This document shows, in pieces, positions 25,275-32,388 of a stretch of 64,000 bases of DNA (within the stretch, counting starts at the first letter, position 1; each line of letters opens with the position of its first letter). Position numbers and translations under genes: made by a program. The notes below the pieces were generated by a model. It was given only the letters and a program-made list of their open reading frames with translations. It searched no databases and was not told the origin of the DNA. This stretch comes from DGNJ01 sp002388905 (GTDB lineage: Bacteria; Pseudomonadota; Gammaproteobacteria; Pseudomonadales; Porticoccaceae): positions 30,746 to 94,745 of the forward strand of contig DAITSJ010000014.1 in the NCBI GenBank assembly GCA_036843405.1. The letters are read 5' to 3'.

Positions 25275-26057
25275 TCAGTCAGTGAGCAATACCGACTGTA
25301 CCCGGGCGCGCCGCTGCGAGGTCAAGCCCAACCGGTCTTCCAGGTAGCTGTCCAGGCAGCCATGCTCCTGCTCGATCTGGTCCAGGGCCGCCACGAGAAA
25401 ATCTTCGTGGGCGGCCATGAGCATCTGGCGAACAGCCGTGGGAATGCTGGTCAGGGGATGATCGGGATCATTGAGGCCTAATCCCGCAAAACGGTGTCGG
25501 TTGAAGAAGTCTTCCAGGTCCACGGCCTCGTTGGTGAGGCGGTAATCCTCGATGATGACTTCGCGGGGAACGCCCACACTGTGTAAAAGCAGGGCGGCCG
25601 CCAGGCCGGTCCTGTCCTTGCCGGCGGCACAGTGAAAGACGAGGGGGATATTGCCCTCGGCAATGCGGTCGAACATGCCCCGCAGTCGCGGTTCCAGCCA
25701 TTTCGGCATGGATCTGTAGAGGCTGGCCATGGTCTCCCGGGCCGCCTCCGGCGTCTGGCATTCGTACAGGGAAAGTTCCCCTTTCTCGTGCTGCTCGGGG
25801 CCATCGTCCCAGAACAGGATTTCGGTGCTGTCGTCGGGCCAGCGGGTGGGCTCGTCGCGCCTCTCGTTGATCCGGCGAAAGTCGCAGATGGTGCGTACAC
25901 CCAGGTCCCTGAGTCTCTCCAAGTCCTGTTCGTTGAAGTAACTGAGAACGCCGGAGCGAAACAGAAGGCCGTGGCGCAACCGGCGACCGTCGCCGGTGCG
26001 GTAACCACCCAGGTCGCGGAAATTGCAACCGCCTTCAAGATCGAGGATATGTGCCAT
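25275..26057 (-). CDS. Tyrosine/serine protein phosphatase (Y_phosphatase3 type), copy 2
   Basis: A paralogue of the neighbouring phosphatase, about 260 residues. It has the same GGCNFRDLGGYRTGDG entry, FRSGVLSYF, and P-loop HCAAGKDRTGLAAALLL. The LTNEAVDLEDFFNRHRF segment parallels LTNTTVDLETFIRRFR of copy 1, so a local duplication is clear. The frame begins at a GTG at 26081. The ATG at 26057 is chosen because AGGAA (26065-26069 read in reverse) lies 7 nt before it. It shares a 163-bp divergent promoter region with the glutaminyl-cyclase-like gene, where a degenerate TATC-GGG-GATAG lies near 26121-26132. Confidence 0.88.
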   Translation of the reverse strand: MAHILDLEGGCNFRDLGGYRTGDGRRLRHGLLFRSGVLSYFNEQDLERLRDLGVRTICDFRRINERRDEPTRWPDDSTEILFWDDGPEQHEKGELSLYECQTPEAARETMASLYRSMPKWLEPRLRGMFDRIAEGNIPLVFHCAAGKDRTGLAAALLLHSVGVPREVIIEDYRLTNEAVDLEDFFNRHRFAGLGLNDPDHPLTSIPTAVRQMLMAAHEDFLVAALDQIEQEHGCLDSYLEDRLGLTSQRRARVQSVLLTD

Positions 26058-26220
26058 GCATTGGTTCCTGTTGCCGTCCACCCTGGAGAGCCGTGAAGTA
26101 CGGGGCAGTGCCAGGGGCGTTATCGGGGATAGTCGGTACTATATAAGATATGTGCTTTATGTTGCCACTTTGTGAACCGATAATGGCGATTCTCGTTGTT
26201 AATTCAGGAGCGCCCCGATA

Positions 26221-27015
26221 GTGTGGCCGGCCAGGCTGTTTACGGTGTGGGTTTTGATACTCGGTTTTGCAGGCAGTGTGGTGGTTGCCTGCGTGCCGGC
26301 GCCACGGGATGGCGCCGTGGAAACGGCGACGGCCCGGGTTCTGGCCGCCTATCCCCATGATCCCCGGGCGTTTACCCAGGGGCTCGCGATTCACGATGGG
26401 ATGCTCTACGAAAGTACCGGCCGTTACGGTCGGTCGAGGCTGCGAATCGTCGACCCCGAAAGGGGTGAAGTGCAGCGCCAGGTGGCGCTTGACGACCACC
26501 TTTTCGGGGAAGGTATCGCAATCCTCGGGGGCAGGCTCTACCAGCTTACCTGGAAGGCGGGAGTGGTGCTGGTCTATGACCCGGAAGATCTTCGGCTTTT
26601 GACCCGGCTCGACTATCCGGGCGAGGCCTGGGGCCTGACCCATGATGGGACACGGCTGATCCTCAGCGACGGTACCCCGGTGCTGCGGTTCTTGACACCC
26701 GATACGTTTGAGGTGGTTCGCGAAGTCAGGGTAACCGATGGTCGCCGGAGTGTTCGTGGGCTCAATGAACTGGAATGGGTCAATGGCCAAATCTGGGCCA
26801 ATATTCTGGGCAGCGACCGCATTGCCCGCATCTCGCCGGCCAGCGGCGATATTCTCGGCTGGATCGATCTCGGGCACCTGTACCCCCGGGCCCGGCGGGC
26901 ACCGAACCAGCCCCTCAACGGTATCGCCCGGGATCCTCAGACAGGGCGCCTTTTCGTCACCGGCAAGCTATGGCCCCGGCTTTTCGAGGTGTCGGTGGAC
27001 CAGCCGTCCCGCTGA
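26221..27015 (+). CDS. Glutaminyl-peptide cyclotransferase-like lipoprotein (PF05096 type)
   Basis: A 264-residue protein resembling plant/bacterial-type glutaminyl cyclase, a five-bladed beta-propeller that converts N-terminal glutamine to pyroglutamate. Visible signatures are YPHDPRAFTQGLAIHDGMLYESTGRYGRS and LFGEGIAILGGRLYQLTWK, then NELEWVNGQIWANILGSDRIARI. The N-terminus has a hydrophobic stretch ending in VVVAC at residue 24, a probable lipobox, so it is likely periplasmic and anchored. The GTG start at 26221 follows AGGAG at 26206-26210. It is convergent with the SDR gene, 5 bp apart. A link to the catabolic genes is not obvious. Confidence 0.85.
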   Translation: MWPARLFTVWVLILGFAGSVVVACVPAPRDGAVETATARVLAAYPHDPRAFTQGLAIHDGMLYESTGRYGRSRLRIVDPERGEVQRQVALDDHLFGEGIAILGGRLYQLTWKAGVVLVYDPEDLRLLTRLDYPGEAWGLTHDGTRLILSDGTPVLRFLTPDTFEVVREVRVTDGRRSVRGLNELEWVNGQIWANILGSDRIARISPASGDILGWIDLGHLYPRARRAPNQPLNGIARDPQTGRLFVTGKLWPRLFEVSVDQPSR

Positions 27016-27020
27016 GCCGG

Positions 27021-27779
27021 CTACCAGGCGGTTCGGCCGCCGTCCACCACCACGTTGGCGCCGGTCATGTAGGTGGCATCCTCGCTGGCAAGGAAAAGCG
27101 CCGTGCCGGCGATGTCCTCCGGCCGGCCGGCACGGGTCACCATATTGCCCTGCAGCAATTTTTCCTTCACTTCCGGGTTGCTGGTGAAGTCGGCGGTGCC
27201 GGGGGTGTCGACGTAGCCCGGGCTGATACAGACCGCGCGGATACCGTCGGCCGCGCCCTCGCTGGCCAGTTGCCTGGTCAGGGCGATAATCGCTCCCTTG
27301 GTGGCCGCATGGGCGGCGCCGCCGGGTCCGGAGCCGTTGAGGCCCGCCGTGGAGCCGATATTGATGATCAGCCCCTTGCTCTCCTTAAGGTAGGGCCAGG
27401 CATGGCGGGTGGTATAGAAAACCAGGTCCAGTTCGTTGCGGATGGTGAAATGCCAGTCTTCCAGCGGAAACTCCCCGATAGGTGCGAAGCGACAGGCGGA
27501 GGCGTTGTTGTAAAGGATATCGATACGGCCATGCACGCCGGCCGCCTCCCTCACCCAGGTTTCCGCCTGTTCGGGATCGCCAAGGTCCACCGGCTCCATG
27601 GTATGGATGGTGCCCCCGGCTTCGCGCACCAGGCGCCGGGTTTCCCGGTTCCCGTCTTCTTTGAGGTCGCAACCGACGACCTTCGCTCCCTCGGCGGCGA
27701 AACGCAGGGCGGCGGCCCGGCCCATGCCGCCACCTGTGCCGGTAATCAGGACGACTTTGTCTCGTACTTTTGCGGTCAT
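27021..27779 (-). CDS. SDR family protein with His in place of the catalytic Tyr
   Basis: A 252-residue SDR with TGTGGGMG nucleotide-binding motif, LKED after beta-2, YNNASA, and the C-terminal NVVVDGGRTAW. In the active-site segment GSTAGLNGSGPGGAAHAATK the position normally held by tyrosine of YxxxK is histidine; I checked the codon on the minus strand (CAT). It may therefore be an altered or non-catalytic dehydrogenase, or use another proton donor. AGGAG precedes the ATG at 27779. It is followed downstream by an unrelated convergent gene and preceded by the VOC protein gene and its terminator, so it is probably transcribed alone. Confidence 0.85.
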   Translation of the reverse strand: MTAKVRDKVVLITGTGGGMGRAAALRFAAEGAKVVGCDLKEDGNRETRRLVREAGGTIHTMEPVDLGDPEQAETWVREAAGVHGRIDILYNNASACRFAPIGEFPLEDWHFTIRNELDLVFYTTRHAWPYLKESKGLIINIGSTAGLNGSGPGGAAHAATKGAIIALTRQLASEGAADGIRAVCISPGYVDTPGTADFTSNPEVKEKLLQGNMVTRAGRPEDIAGTALFLASEDATYMTGANVVVDGGRTAW

Positions 27780-27864
27780 GACTGGCTCCTGGAAAGTTGT
27801 TTGGTGCCGGATTCGTATTTCCCCGGCTTGCTTGTAGGGTCGATAATTAGTCAGTCAGGTATCG

Positions 27865-27894
27865 AAAAAACAAAAGGGCCCGTCGAGGGCCCTT
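27865..27894 (-). terminator. Rho-independent terminator after the VOC gene
   Basis: Read on the minus strand, an 8-bp stem AAGGGCCC/GGGCCCTT with a 5-nt loop is followed by TTG and a run of six T. It lies 45 bp after the VOC stop codon. Confidence 0.88.
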
Positions 27895-27938
27895 CCGTAT
27901 ACTGGCGAGACAAGCCGTGGCAGGCCACGGCCGTTTTG

Positions 27939-28451
27939 TCAGCCTGCCTTGGCCCCGGAGTGGTCGTTGGTCTCCGCGGAGTGCCACTTGCCGTCCTTTT
28001 TGCTCTGGTAGGGGGAAGCCACTTCAATGAGGCAGCCGTGGGTGCTCTTGTGGGAGACCCAGCCCCACCGTTGCCAGGTCATATCGGGATCGTTGAAGAC
28101 CTGGCCGCCGCTCATGAGCTTGACGCCCTTTTCCTCGAGCTTCTTCAGGGCGCCGGGCACATCCGGCGTGGTGAAGCACAGGTGGTGGACATGCTCGCCC
28201 ACTTTTTCCAGGCGATCGCCCATGGGGGTGCCCGGGGAAGGCTCAATAAGCTGGATTTCGGCGCCGTGATGATTCACGAAAGTCACCCAGCGCATGCCGG
28301 CGTCCTCGCCGCTGGAGAACTCGTCGTACTTGACGATGGGGTCCTGCAGTTGGGCGGGGTCCAGGACTTCCAGGATGGCTGTCCAGTCCTCGGTGGCTTT
28401 TTCCAGGTCCTTGACGACCATGGCGACGTGGGTAAAAGGTCCGCTTGGCAT
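27939..28451 (-). CDS. VOC/glyoxalase-fold protein, methylmalonyl-CoA epimerase-like
   Basis: A 170-residue vicinal-oxygen-chelate protein. The fold begins with FTHVAMVVKDLEKATEDW. HHGAEIQLIEP and HVHHLCFTTPDVPGALKKLEEKG contain the His/Glu positions of a metal site, and TWQRWGWVSHKSTHGCLIEVASP closes the second module. The layout resembles methylmalonyl-CoA epimerase, which would fit the acyl-CoA carboxylase in the island, but other VOC lyases and isomerases look alike. GAGGAG precedes the ATG. It is the last gene of a minus-strand unit with the two hot-dog dehydratase genes and the acyl-CoA dehydrogenase. Confidence 0.8.
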   Translation of the reverse strand: MPSGPFTHVAMVVKDLEKATEDWTAILEVLDPAQLQDPIVKYDEFSSGEDAGMRWVTFVNHHGAEIQLIEPSPGTPMGDRLEKVGEHVHHLCFTTPDVPGALKKLEEKGVKLMSGGQVFNDPDMTWQRWGWVSHKSTHGCLIEVASPYQSKKDGKWHSAETNDHSGAKAG

Positions 28452-28524
28452 AATTTCACTCCTCGATTAAGTGCTCGGTATTTTCAGTGGGTGTAAACGG
28501 TCCTGCGACCGCCGACGGCCTCGA

Positions 28525-28941
28525 TCAATTGCCGTTTTTGGGTGCTTGGACCACGGCCTTGCCGGTGATGACGAAATCCCGTCCCTCGGCCTTAAGGCCC
28601 GTCTCGCAGGTGACCCGCCAGTAATCGCCGGTGTCTTCGACATCGGTAATCTTGCCCAGCGTTTCCACTGTATCGTCTTCCCAGACATTGTCCACGAAAC
28701 GGGATTCCATGGCTACGATCTGACCGCCGGGAAACGCGTTCATCAGCATATTCATAATATAGGCCACGTTGGCTGGGCCCTGGTTGATCCGCTTGTCGCC
28801 CAGCCCCTTGGCCTTGACCACTTCCACGTCCAGGTGGATGGGGTTGGGGTCGTGCAGGAATTTTGCCCAGTCCTTCATGGCGTCCGGGCTCACGGATTCG
28901 ATCCGGAAGGGGGTGAGGGTATCGCCTACCGTCGGTTTCAT
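28525..28941 (-). CDS. MaoC-like hot-dog dehydratase subunit
   Basis: A hot-dog-fold protein of 138 residues. The hydratase-type motif DPNPIHLDVEVVKAKG (Asp and His of the (R)-hydratase signature) near residue 30 marks it as the catalytic MaoC-like partner. INQGPANVAYIMNML follows. The frame opens at 28968, but ATG 28941 with AGGAGAG upstream is better, and it overlaps the TGA of the preceding gene as ATGA. The two genes are thus translationally coupled and likely form a heteromeric enoyl-CoA hydratase, as in ChsH1-ChsH2 of sterol side-chain degradation (established in actinobacteria; the parallel is inferred). Confidence 0.82.
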   Translation of the reverse strand: MKPTVGDTLTPFRIESVSPDAMKDWAKFLHDPNPIHLDVEVVKAKGLGDKRINQGPANVAYIMNMLMNAFPGGQIVAMESRFVDNVWEDDTVETLGKITDVEDTGDYWRVTCETGLKAEGRDFVITGKAVVQAPKNGN

Positions 28942-29381
28942 GTCAATTCTCTCCTGGGCAGTACCCATGCATTGGTGGTGGACAATACCGGTGTTTTGTC
29001 CGGCAGTGTCAGCCGCAGTTCATAGGTGACAATATCCATGACGCCCAGCTTGCGGCTCTTTTTGCGCACGATATCGACGATCTCCCCTTCCACCAGGTAG
29101 GGTTGCCCGGTCTTCAGGGGCTGCTGGAAATCCACCTGGCTGCTGGCCATCATGGGGCCGACTTCCACGTCGAAGTCGCAAATTTCGCACAAACCCGCCA
29201 CGGTCTGGCCCATGCCCACCTGGGTGGCAATATAGTAGTAGATGGGGTGGGCGCTGCCGTCCTCGGCCGGCTGAGTGTTGACCGATTCACAGAGCGCGCG
29301 GTTCTCCTCACTGGAGATTGTGTAGGGCTCGGAGCCCGACAGGGAGGTGCCCGCGACGTCCGGGGGCGGTGGTAGTTCCAT
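28938..29381 (-). CDS. FAS1-like/MaoC N-terminal hot-dog dehydratase subunit
   Basis: A 147-residue hot-dog-fold protein of the FAS1-like dehydratase type. HPIYYYIATQVGMGQTVAGLCEICDFDVEVGPMMASSQVDFQQPLKTGQPY is the typical stretch around residues 45-95. It lacks the DxNPxH signature of its partner, so it probably shapes the substrate tunnel. AAGGAGT precedes the ATG. It is coupled by a 4-base overlap to the catalytic subunit gene and lies 49 bp after the acyl-CoA dehydrogenase gene. Order and overlap suggest dehydrogenation followed by hydration of the same acyl-CoA. Confidence 0.78.
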   Translation of the reverse strand: MELPPPPDVAGTSLSGSEPYTISSEENRALCESVNTQPAEDGSAHPIYYYIATQVGMGQTVAGLCEICDFDVEVGPMMASSQVDFQQPLKTGQPYLVEGEIVDIVRKKSRKLGVMDIVTYELRLTLPDKTPVLSTTNAWVLPRRELT

Positions 29382-29430
29382 AAATGTTACTCCTTGGCGT
29401 CTAAATGGAATGAACGGGCGCCTGGCTCAC

Positions 29431-30594
29431 TCAGAAGGAGCGAGGCAGCCCCAGGCTCTCGGCGATGGAGTTGCGCACCATCTCGTTGGAGATGGGGGTC
29501 ATGCGCAGGATGCGGTGATCCCGCCAGTAGCGCTGCATGTCGGTTTCCGCCGAGTAACCCATGCCGCCGAGTATCTGGATGCCCAGGTCGGCGGCTTTGA
29601 CGGCATTTTCCGTGGCCACCATTTTCAGCATGTTGGCCTGGACACCGCACTCCTCGCCGCGCGATTGCAACCAGGATACATAATAAAGCAGTAGCTCGGT
29701 GGTTTGTTGCCAGGTGGCGATATCCGCCACGTAGTGTTGCAGTGCCTGGAATTGGCCAATGGGTTTGCCGAAGGCCTTGCGTTCTTTCATGTACTGCACG
29801 GCGTCTTCGAGGACACCGTCGATGGCGCCGAGGCACTGGGCGGCCACCATGATGCGTTCGTTGTTGAGGGTGGGCAACAGCATGTACCAGGCCTTGCCGG
29901 GCTCGCCCAGCACATCCTCGTCCGGGACGAAGACGTCATCGAGAGTCACGGAGCAGGAACCCATGGCGCGCATGCCCAGTTTGGGGAGGAGGCTGGCGCT
30001 GACACCCTCGGACTTGGCGTCGAGGAAAAACAGGGTCAGGCCGTGGTGCTTTTTCTCGACATTCTTTTCCGAGCGGGCCAGCAGCAGTATGCGGTCCGCC
30101 ACCTTGGCGGCGGTACACCACATTTTCGCCCCGTTGATCACCCAGCCGCCTTCCACTTTCTTGGCGAAGGTTTTCATGGCCCCCAGCACATCGGTGCCGC
30201 CGTCCGGCTCGGTCATGCCGATGGAAACCCGCAGGTCGCCCGCGGCCATGGGCGCCAGCCAGCGCTGCTTCTGCTCTTCGGTGCCGTACAGGCCTACGGA
30301 TTTGGCGCCGGCAAAGGATGTGAGGCCCCAGGTCCAGAGCAGGCCGCCGGCGGTGCGGGCGAATTCCCGGGCAAAGATCATCTGCATGATGATATCGCCG
30401 CCCAGTCCGCCGTATTCCTCATCGATGCCGATGCCGAAAAAGCCTTCTTTCTTGAGCTTGTCCCAGAGTGCGAACGGGTAGTTTTCCTCATCCTTCTCCA
30501 ACTCTCGCATCCAGTCCTTGGGGGCTTCGGCGTCGACCCAGCGACGTACCACGTCGCGGAAGGCCTGCTGTTCTTCGGTCAGTTGAAAGTCCAT
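29431..30594 (-). CDS. Acyl-CoA dehydrogenase
   Basis: A 387-residue flavin-dependent acyl-CoA dehydrogenase that introduces an alpha-beta double bond. The N-terminal helical domain is followed by SIGMTEPDGGTDVLGAMKTFA (FAD/substrate binding) and the middle beta-domain with GAKMWCTAAKVADRILLLAR. The C-terminal helical domain holds RKAFGKPIGQFQALQHYVADIA and GGMGYSAETDMQRYWRD. The end differs from common members: RILRMTPISNEMVRNSIAESLGL replaces the usual GT-x-E-I motif. It starts a minus-strand unit with the hot-dog pair and the VOC gene. The 274-bp divergent region to the TetR gene carries a CTATC...GATAG palindrome. Confidence 0.92.
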   Translation of the reverse strand: MDFQLTEEQQAFRDVVRRWVDAEAPKDWMRELEKDEENYPFALWDKLKKEGFFGIGIDEEYGGLGGDIIMQMIFAREFARTAGGLLWTWGLTSFAGAKSVGLYGTEEQKQRWLAPMAAGDLRVSIGMTEPDGGTDVLGAMKTFAKKVEGGWVINGAKMWCTAAKVADRILLLARSEKNVEKKHHGLTLFFLDAKSEGVSASLLPKLGMRAMGSCSVTLDDVFVPDEDVLGEPGKAWYMLLPTLNNERIMVAAQCLGAIDGVLEDAVQYMKERKAFGKPIGQFQALQHYVADIATWQQTTELLLYYVSWLQSRGEECGVQANMLKMVATENAVKAADLGIQILGGMGYSAETDMQRYWRDHRILRMTPISNEMVRNSIAESLGLPRSF

Positions 30595-30787
30595 AGTCTC
30601 ATCTCGGGCTTGTCGATGGTTTGAATCCGGGGTTCCGACGCCGGATTAACCCAATCCGGCAATGAGTCTTACCCGTTGGCAATGTGATTGCACCTCTCTT
30701 TCGTCGGACGGCCTTGAGCCGGCCACGCGGTGCGGCGAATAAAAAATATATTTTACATGAATAGGGCGGCGACGCCACAGGGTTCGG

Positions 30788-30802
30788 CTATCTAAAAGAT
30801 AG
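30788..30802 (+). promoter_or_regulatory. Palindrome CTATC-N5-GATAG in the TetR/acyl-CoA dehydrogenase divergent promoter
   Basis: CTATCT-AAA-AGATAG is a perfect 6-bp inverted repeat, differing from the other copies by one extra spacer base. It lies 67 bp before the TetR gene and about 194 bp before the divergent acyl-CoA dehydrogenase gene. It may be a TetR operator or a variant of the island element. Confidence 0.5.
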
Positions 30803-30868
30803 TCGATTTTTCCTGCCGAAAATTGAGGGGCATAATAGAGCCTGTTTACAGCGGTTGCAGACAAATCG

Positions 30869-31480
30869 ATGAAAGTGGATCGCCGGGTTGACAAGACGCG
30901 GGGGGCGCTGCGGAACGCGCTCTACGAGCTGGTGCACGAAAAGTCCTACGAATCGATCACCGTCGCCGAGCTGATCGACCGGGCCAGTGTCGCCAGGTCC
31001 AGTTTTTATGCCCATTTCCGGGACAAGGACGACCTCTTGCTCAGCGGTTTGCAGGATATCGGCATCACCTCGTCCGACGATATGTTCGAAATAGGGGAGG
31101 GGGATTCCGCCTACCCCGATTTTGCCCGGGTCCTGTTCCAGGGAGCCAGCCGGCATCCGGGGATGTCCCGGGCATTCCTGACCATGGAGAGCAATACAGT
31201 CGCATCCATTCACATGCGCAATATGCTGGTGGTGCGAACCCGCAGCTGGCTCAGGCAGCAATCCGGCAGCCAGCGTCTCGACAGCGTCGAACCGGTGGTC
31301 CAGTACCTGGTCAGCGCCCTGATGGGCTTGCTGATCTGGTGGGTGCACAGTGATTTCCCCCATTCCCCGGAAACCATGGCGGATATCTTCAAACAGCTGG
31401 CGGTGTCCGGGCTCGAGGGCTCGCTGCCCGCGGTCTCGGCGATCATCGAGTCTCGCGACGAGCTTCCAGAAATTCGATGA
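30869..31480 (+). CDS. TetR family transcriptional regulator
   Basis: A 203-residue one-component regulator. The N-terminal helix-turn-helix is clear: KTRGALRNALYELVHEKSYESITVAELIDRASVARSSFYAHFRDKDDLL. It is followed by an all-helical ligand-binding domain. The family usually represses divergent or nearby genes until a ligand such as an acyl-CoA binds. Divergent from the acyl-CoA dehydrogenase unit, it is likely to control it. Its 3' end overlaps the convergent alpha/beta hydrolase gene by 38 bp. Confidence 0.9.
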   Translation: MKVDRRVDKTRGALRNALYELVHEKSYESITVAELIDRASVARSSFYAHFRDKDDLLLSGLQDIGITSSDDMFEIGEGDSAYPDFARVLFQGASRHPGMSRAFLTMESNTVASIHMRNMLVVRTRSWLRQQSGSQRLDSVEPVVQYLVSALMGLLIWWVHSDFPHSPETMADIFKQLAVSGLEGSLPAVSAIIESRDELPEIR

Positions 31481-32294
31481 GGGCGGCCCGGAAGGCGTCG
31501 TTGCGGTCGCCCACTACCATGTGGCCGGCGTCCTGGACGTCCACGTAGCGGGCGTCGGGAATCACGTCCAGGAAGTGCCTGACGCTCTCCTCCGGAACCA
31601 GGTCACTGCGGCTGCCCCGCACCAGCAGGGTGGGCACCCGGATGTGGCGGGCCGCTTCATCGAAACGCGCCGCGTCCTTTGCCCGGGCATCCAGGGTGTC
31701 GAACAGTTTCGGGTCCCAGTGCCAGTAGTAGCGGTTGCCGATCTTGCGAAGGTTGCGCTCAAGCCCGGAATTGTCCCTGGGCTTCGGACGATTGGGGTTA
31801 TATCGTGAAACGGCCTCGGCGGCCTCCTCGACACTGGCAAAACCGTCCGGGTGGGCCTGCATGAAATTGACGATCCTGGCCTCCCCCTCGGGGTCGACCC
31901 GGGGTGCCACATCAACCAGGATCAGGGCCTCGGCGGGCGTATCCGGCGACTCGCCAAGGGTGACCAGGGCGATCAGGCCACCCAGGGACGCGCCGATCAC
32001 GGTGGCCGGTGAGGGCATTTCCGCCAGCAGGGCCCGGACATCCCCGGTCTGGGCAGCCAGGCTGTAATCGCCATCCGGTGCCCAGTCGCTATCGCCGTGG
32101 CCGCGCAGGTCCATGGCCGTCACGTAGTAGCCTCGCCCGGACAGGTGTCGCACGGTTCCATTCCAGGCATGCCGGGTCTGGCCGCCGCCATGAATCAGCA
32201 AAACGGCGGGGTTCGACGGATTGCCGGCGACGGTCGCGGCGATGCGGACATTGCCATGGCCCCGGTACAGACGGGTTTCCAGTATTTCGGGCAT
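31443..32294 (-). CDS. Alpha/beta hydrolase
   Basis: A 283-residue alpha/beta-hydrolase-fold enzyme. The oxyanion-hole motif LLIHGGGQTRHAW is near residue 32, the nucleophile elbow is GASLGG (Ser), the acid is probably in the PTLLVRGSRSDLVPEE block, and the His is in DAGHMVVGDRND near residue 262. It would cleave an ester, thioester or carbon-carbon bond. No signal peptide is present. It follows the CoA ligase gene by 94 bp on the same strand. Its 3' end overlaps the TetR gene on the other strand. Confidence 0.88.
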   Translation of the reverse strand: MPEILETRLYRGHGNVRIAATVAGNPSNPAVLLIHGGGQTRHAWNGTVRHLSGRGYYVTAMDLRGHGDSDWAPDGDYSLAAQTGDVRALLAEMPSPATVIGASLGGLIALVTLGESPDTPAEALILVDVAPRVDPEGEARIVNFMQAHPDGFASVEEAAEAVSRYNPNRPKPRDNSGLERNLRKIGNRYYWHWDPKLFDTLDARAKDAARFDEAARHIRVPTLLVRGSRSDLVPEESVRHFLDVIPDARYVDVQDAGHMVVGDRNDAFRAALIEFLEARRETR

Positions 32295-32388
32295 ATCGGG
32301 ATTTTCTGTTGCCGGGAAGATATCAGTTGCCGGGAAAAGGGAGGCGTCGAACAGCGCTCGCTGCGGCGCGTGCTGCCGCCCCTTTCCT

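Noticed and set aside
26121..26132. TATC-GGG-GATAG near the divergent phosphatase/glutaminyl-cyclase promoters as a copy of the island operator
   Set aside because: The spacing is 3 bp rather than 4 and the left arm is incomplete, so it is too weak to count as a copy.
26775..28496. 573-residue plus-strand open frame
   Set aside because: It runs out of the glutaminyl-cyclase gene in another frame and across two minus-strand genes and their terminator, so it cannot be one gene.
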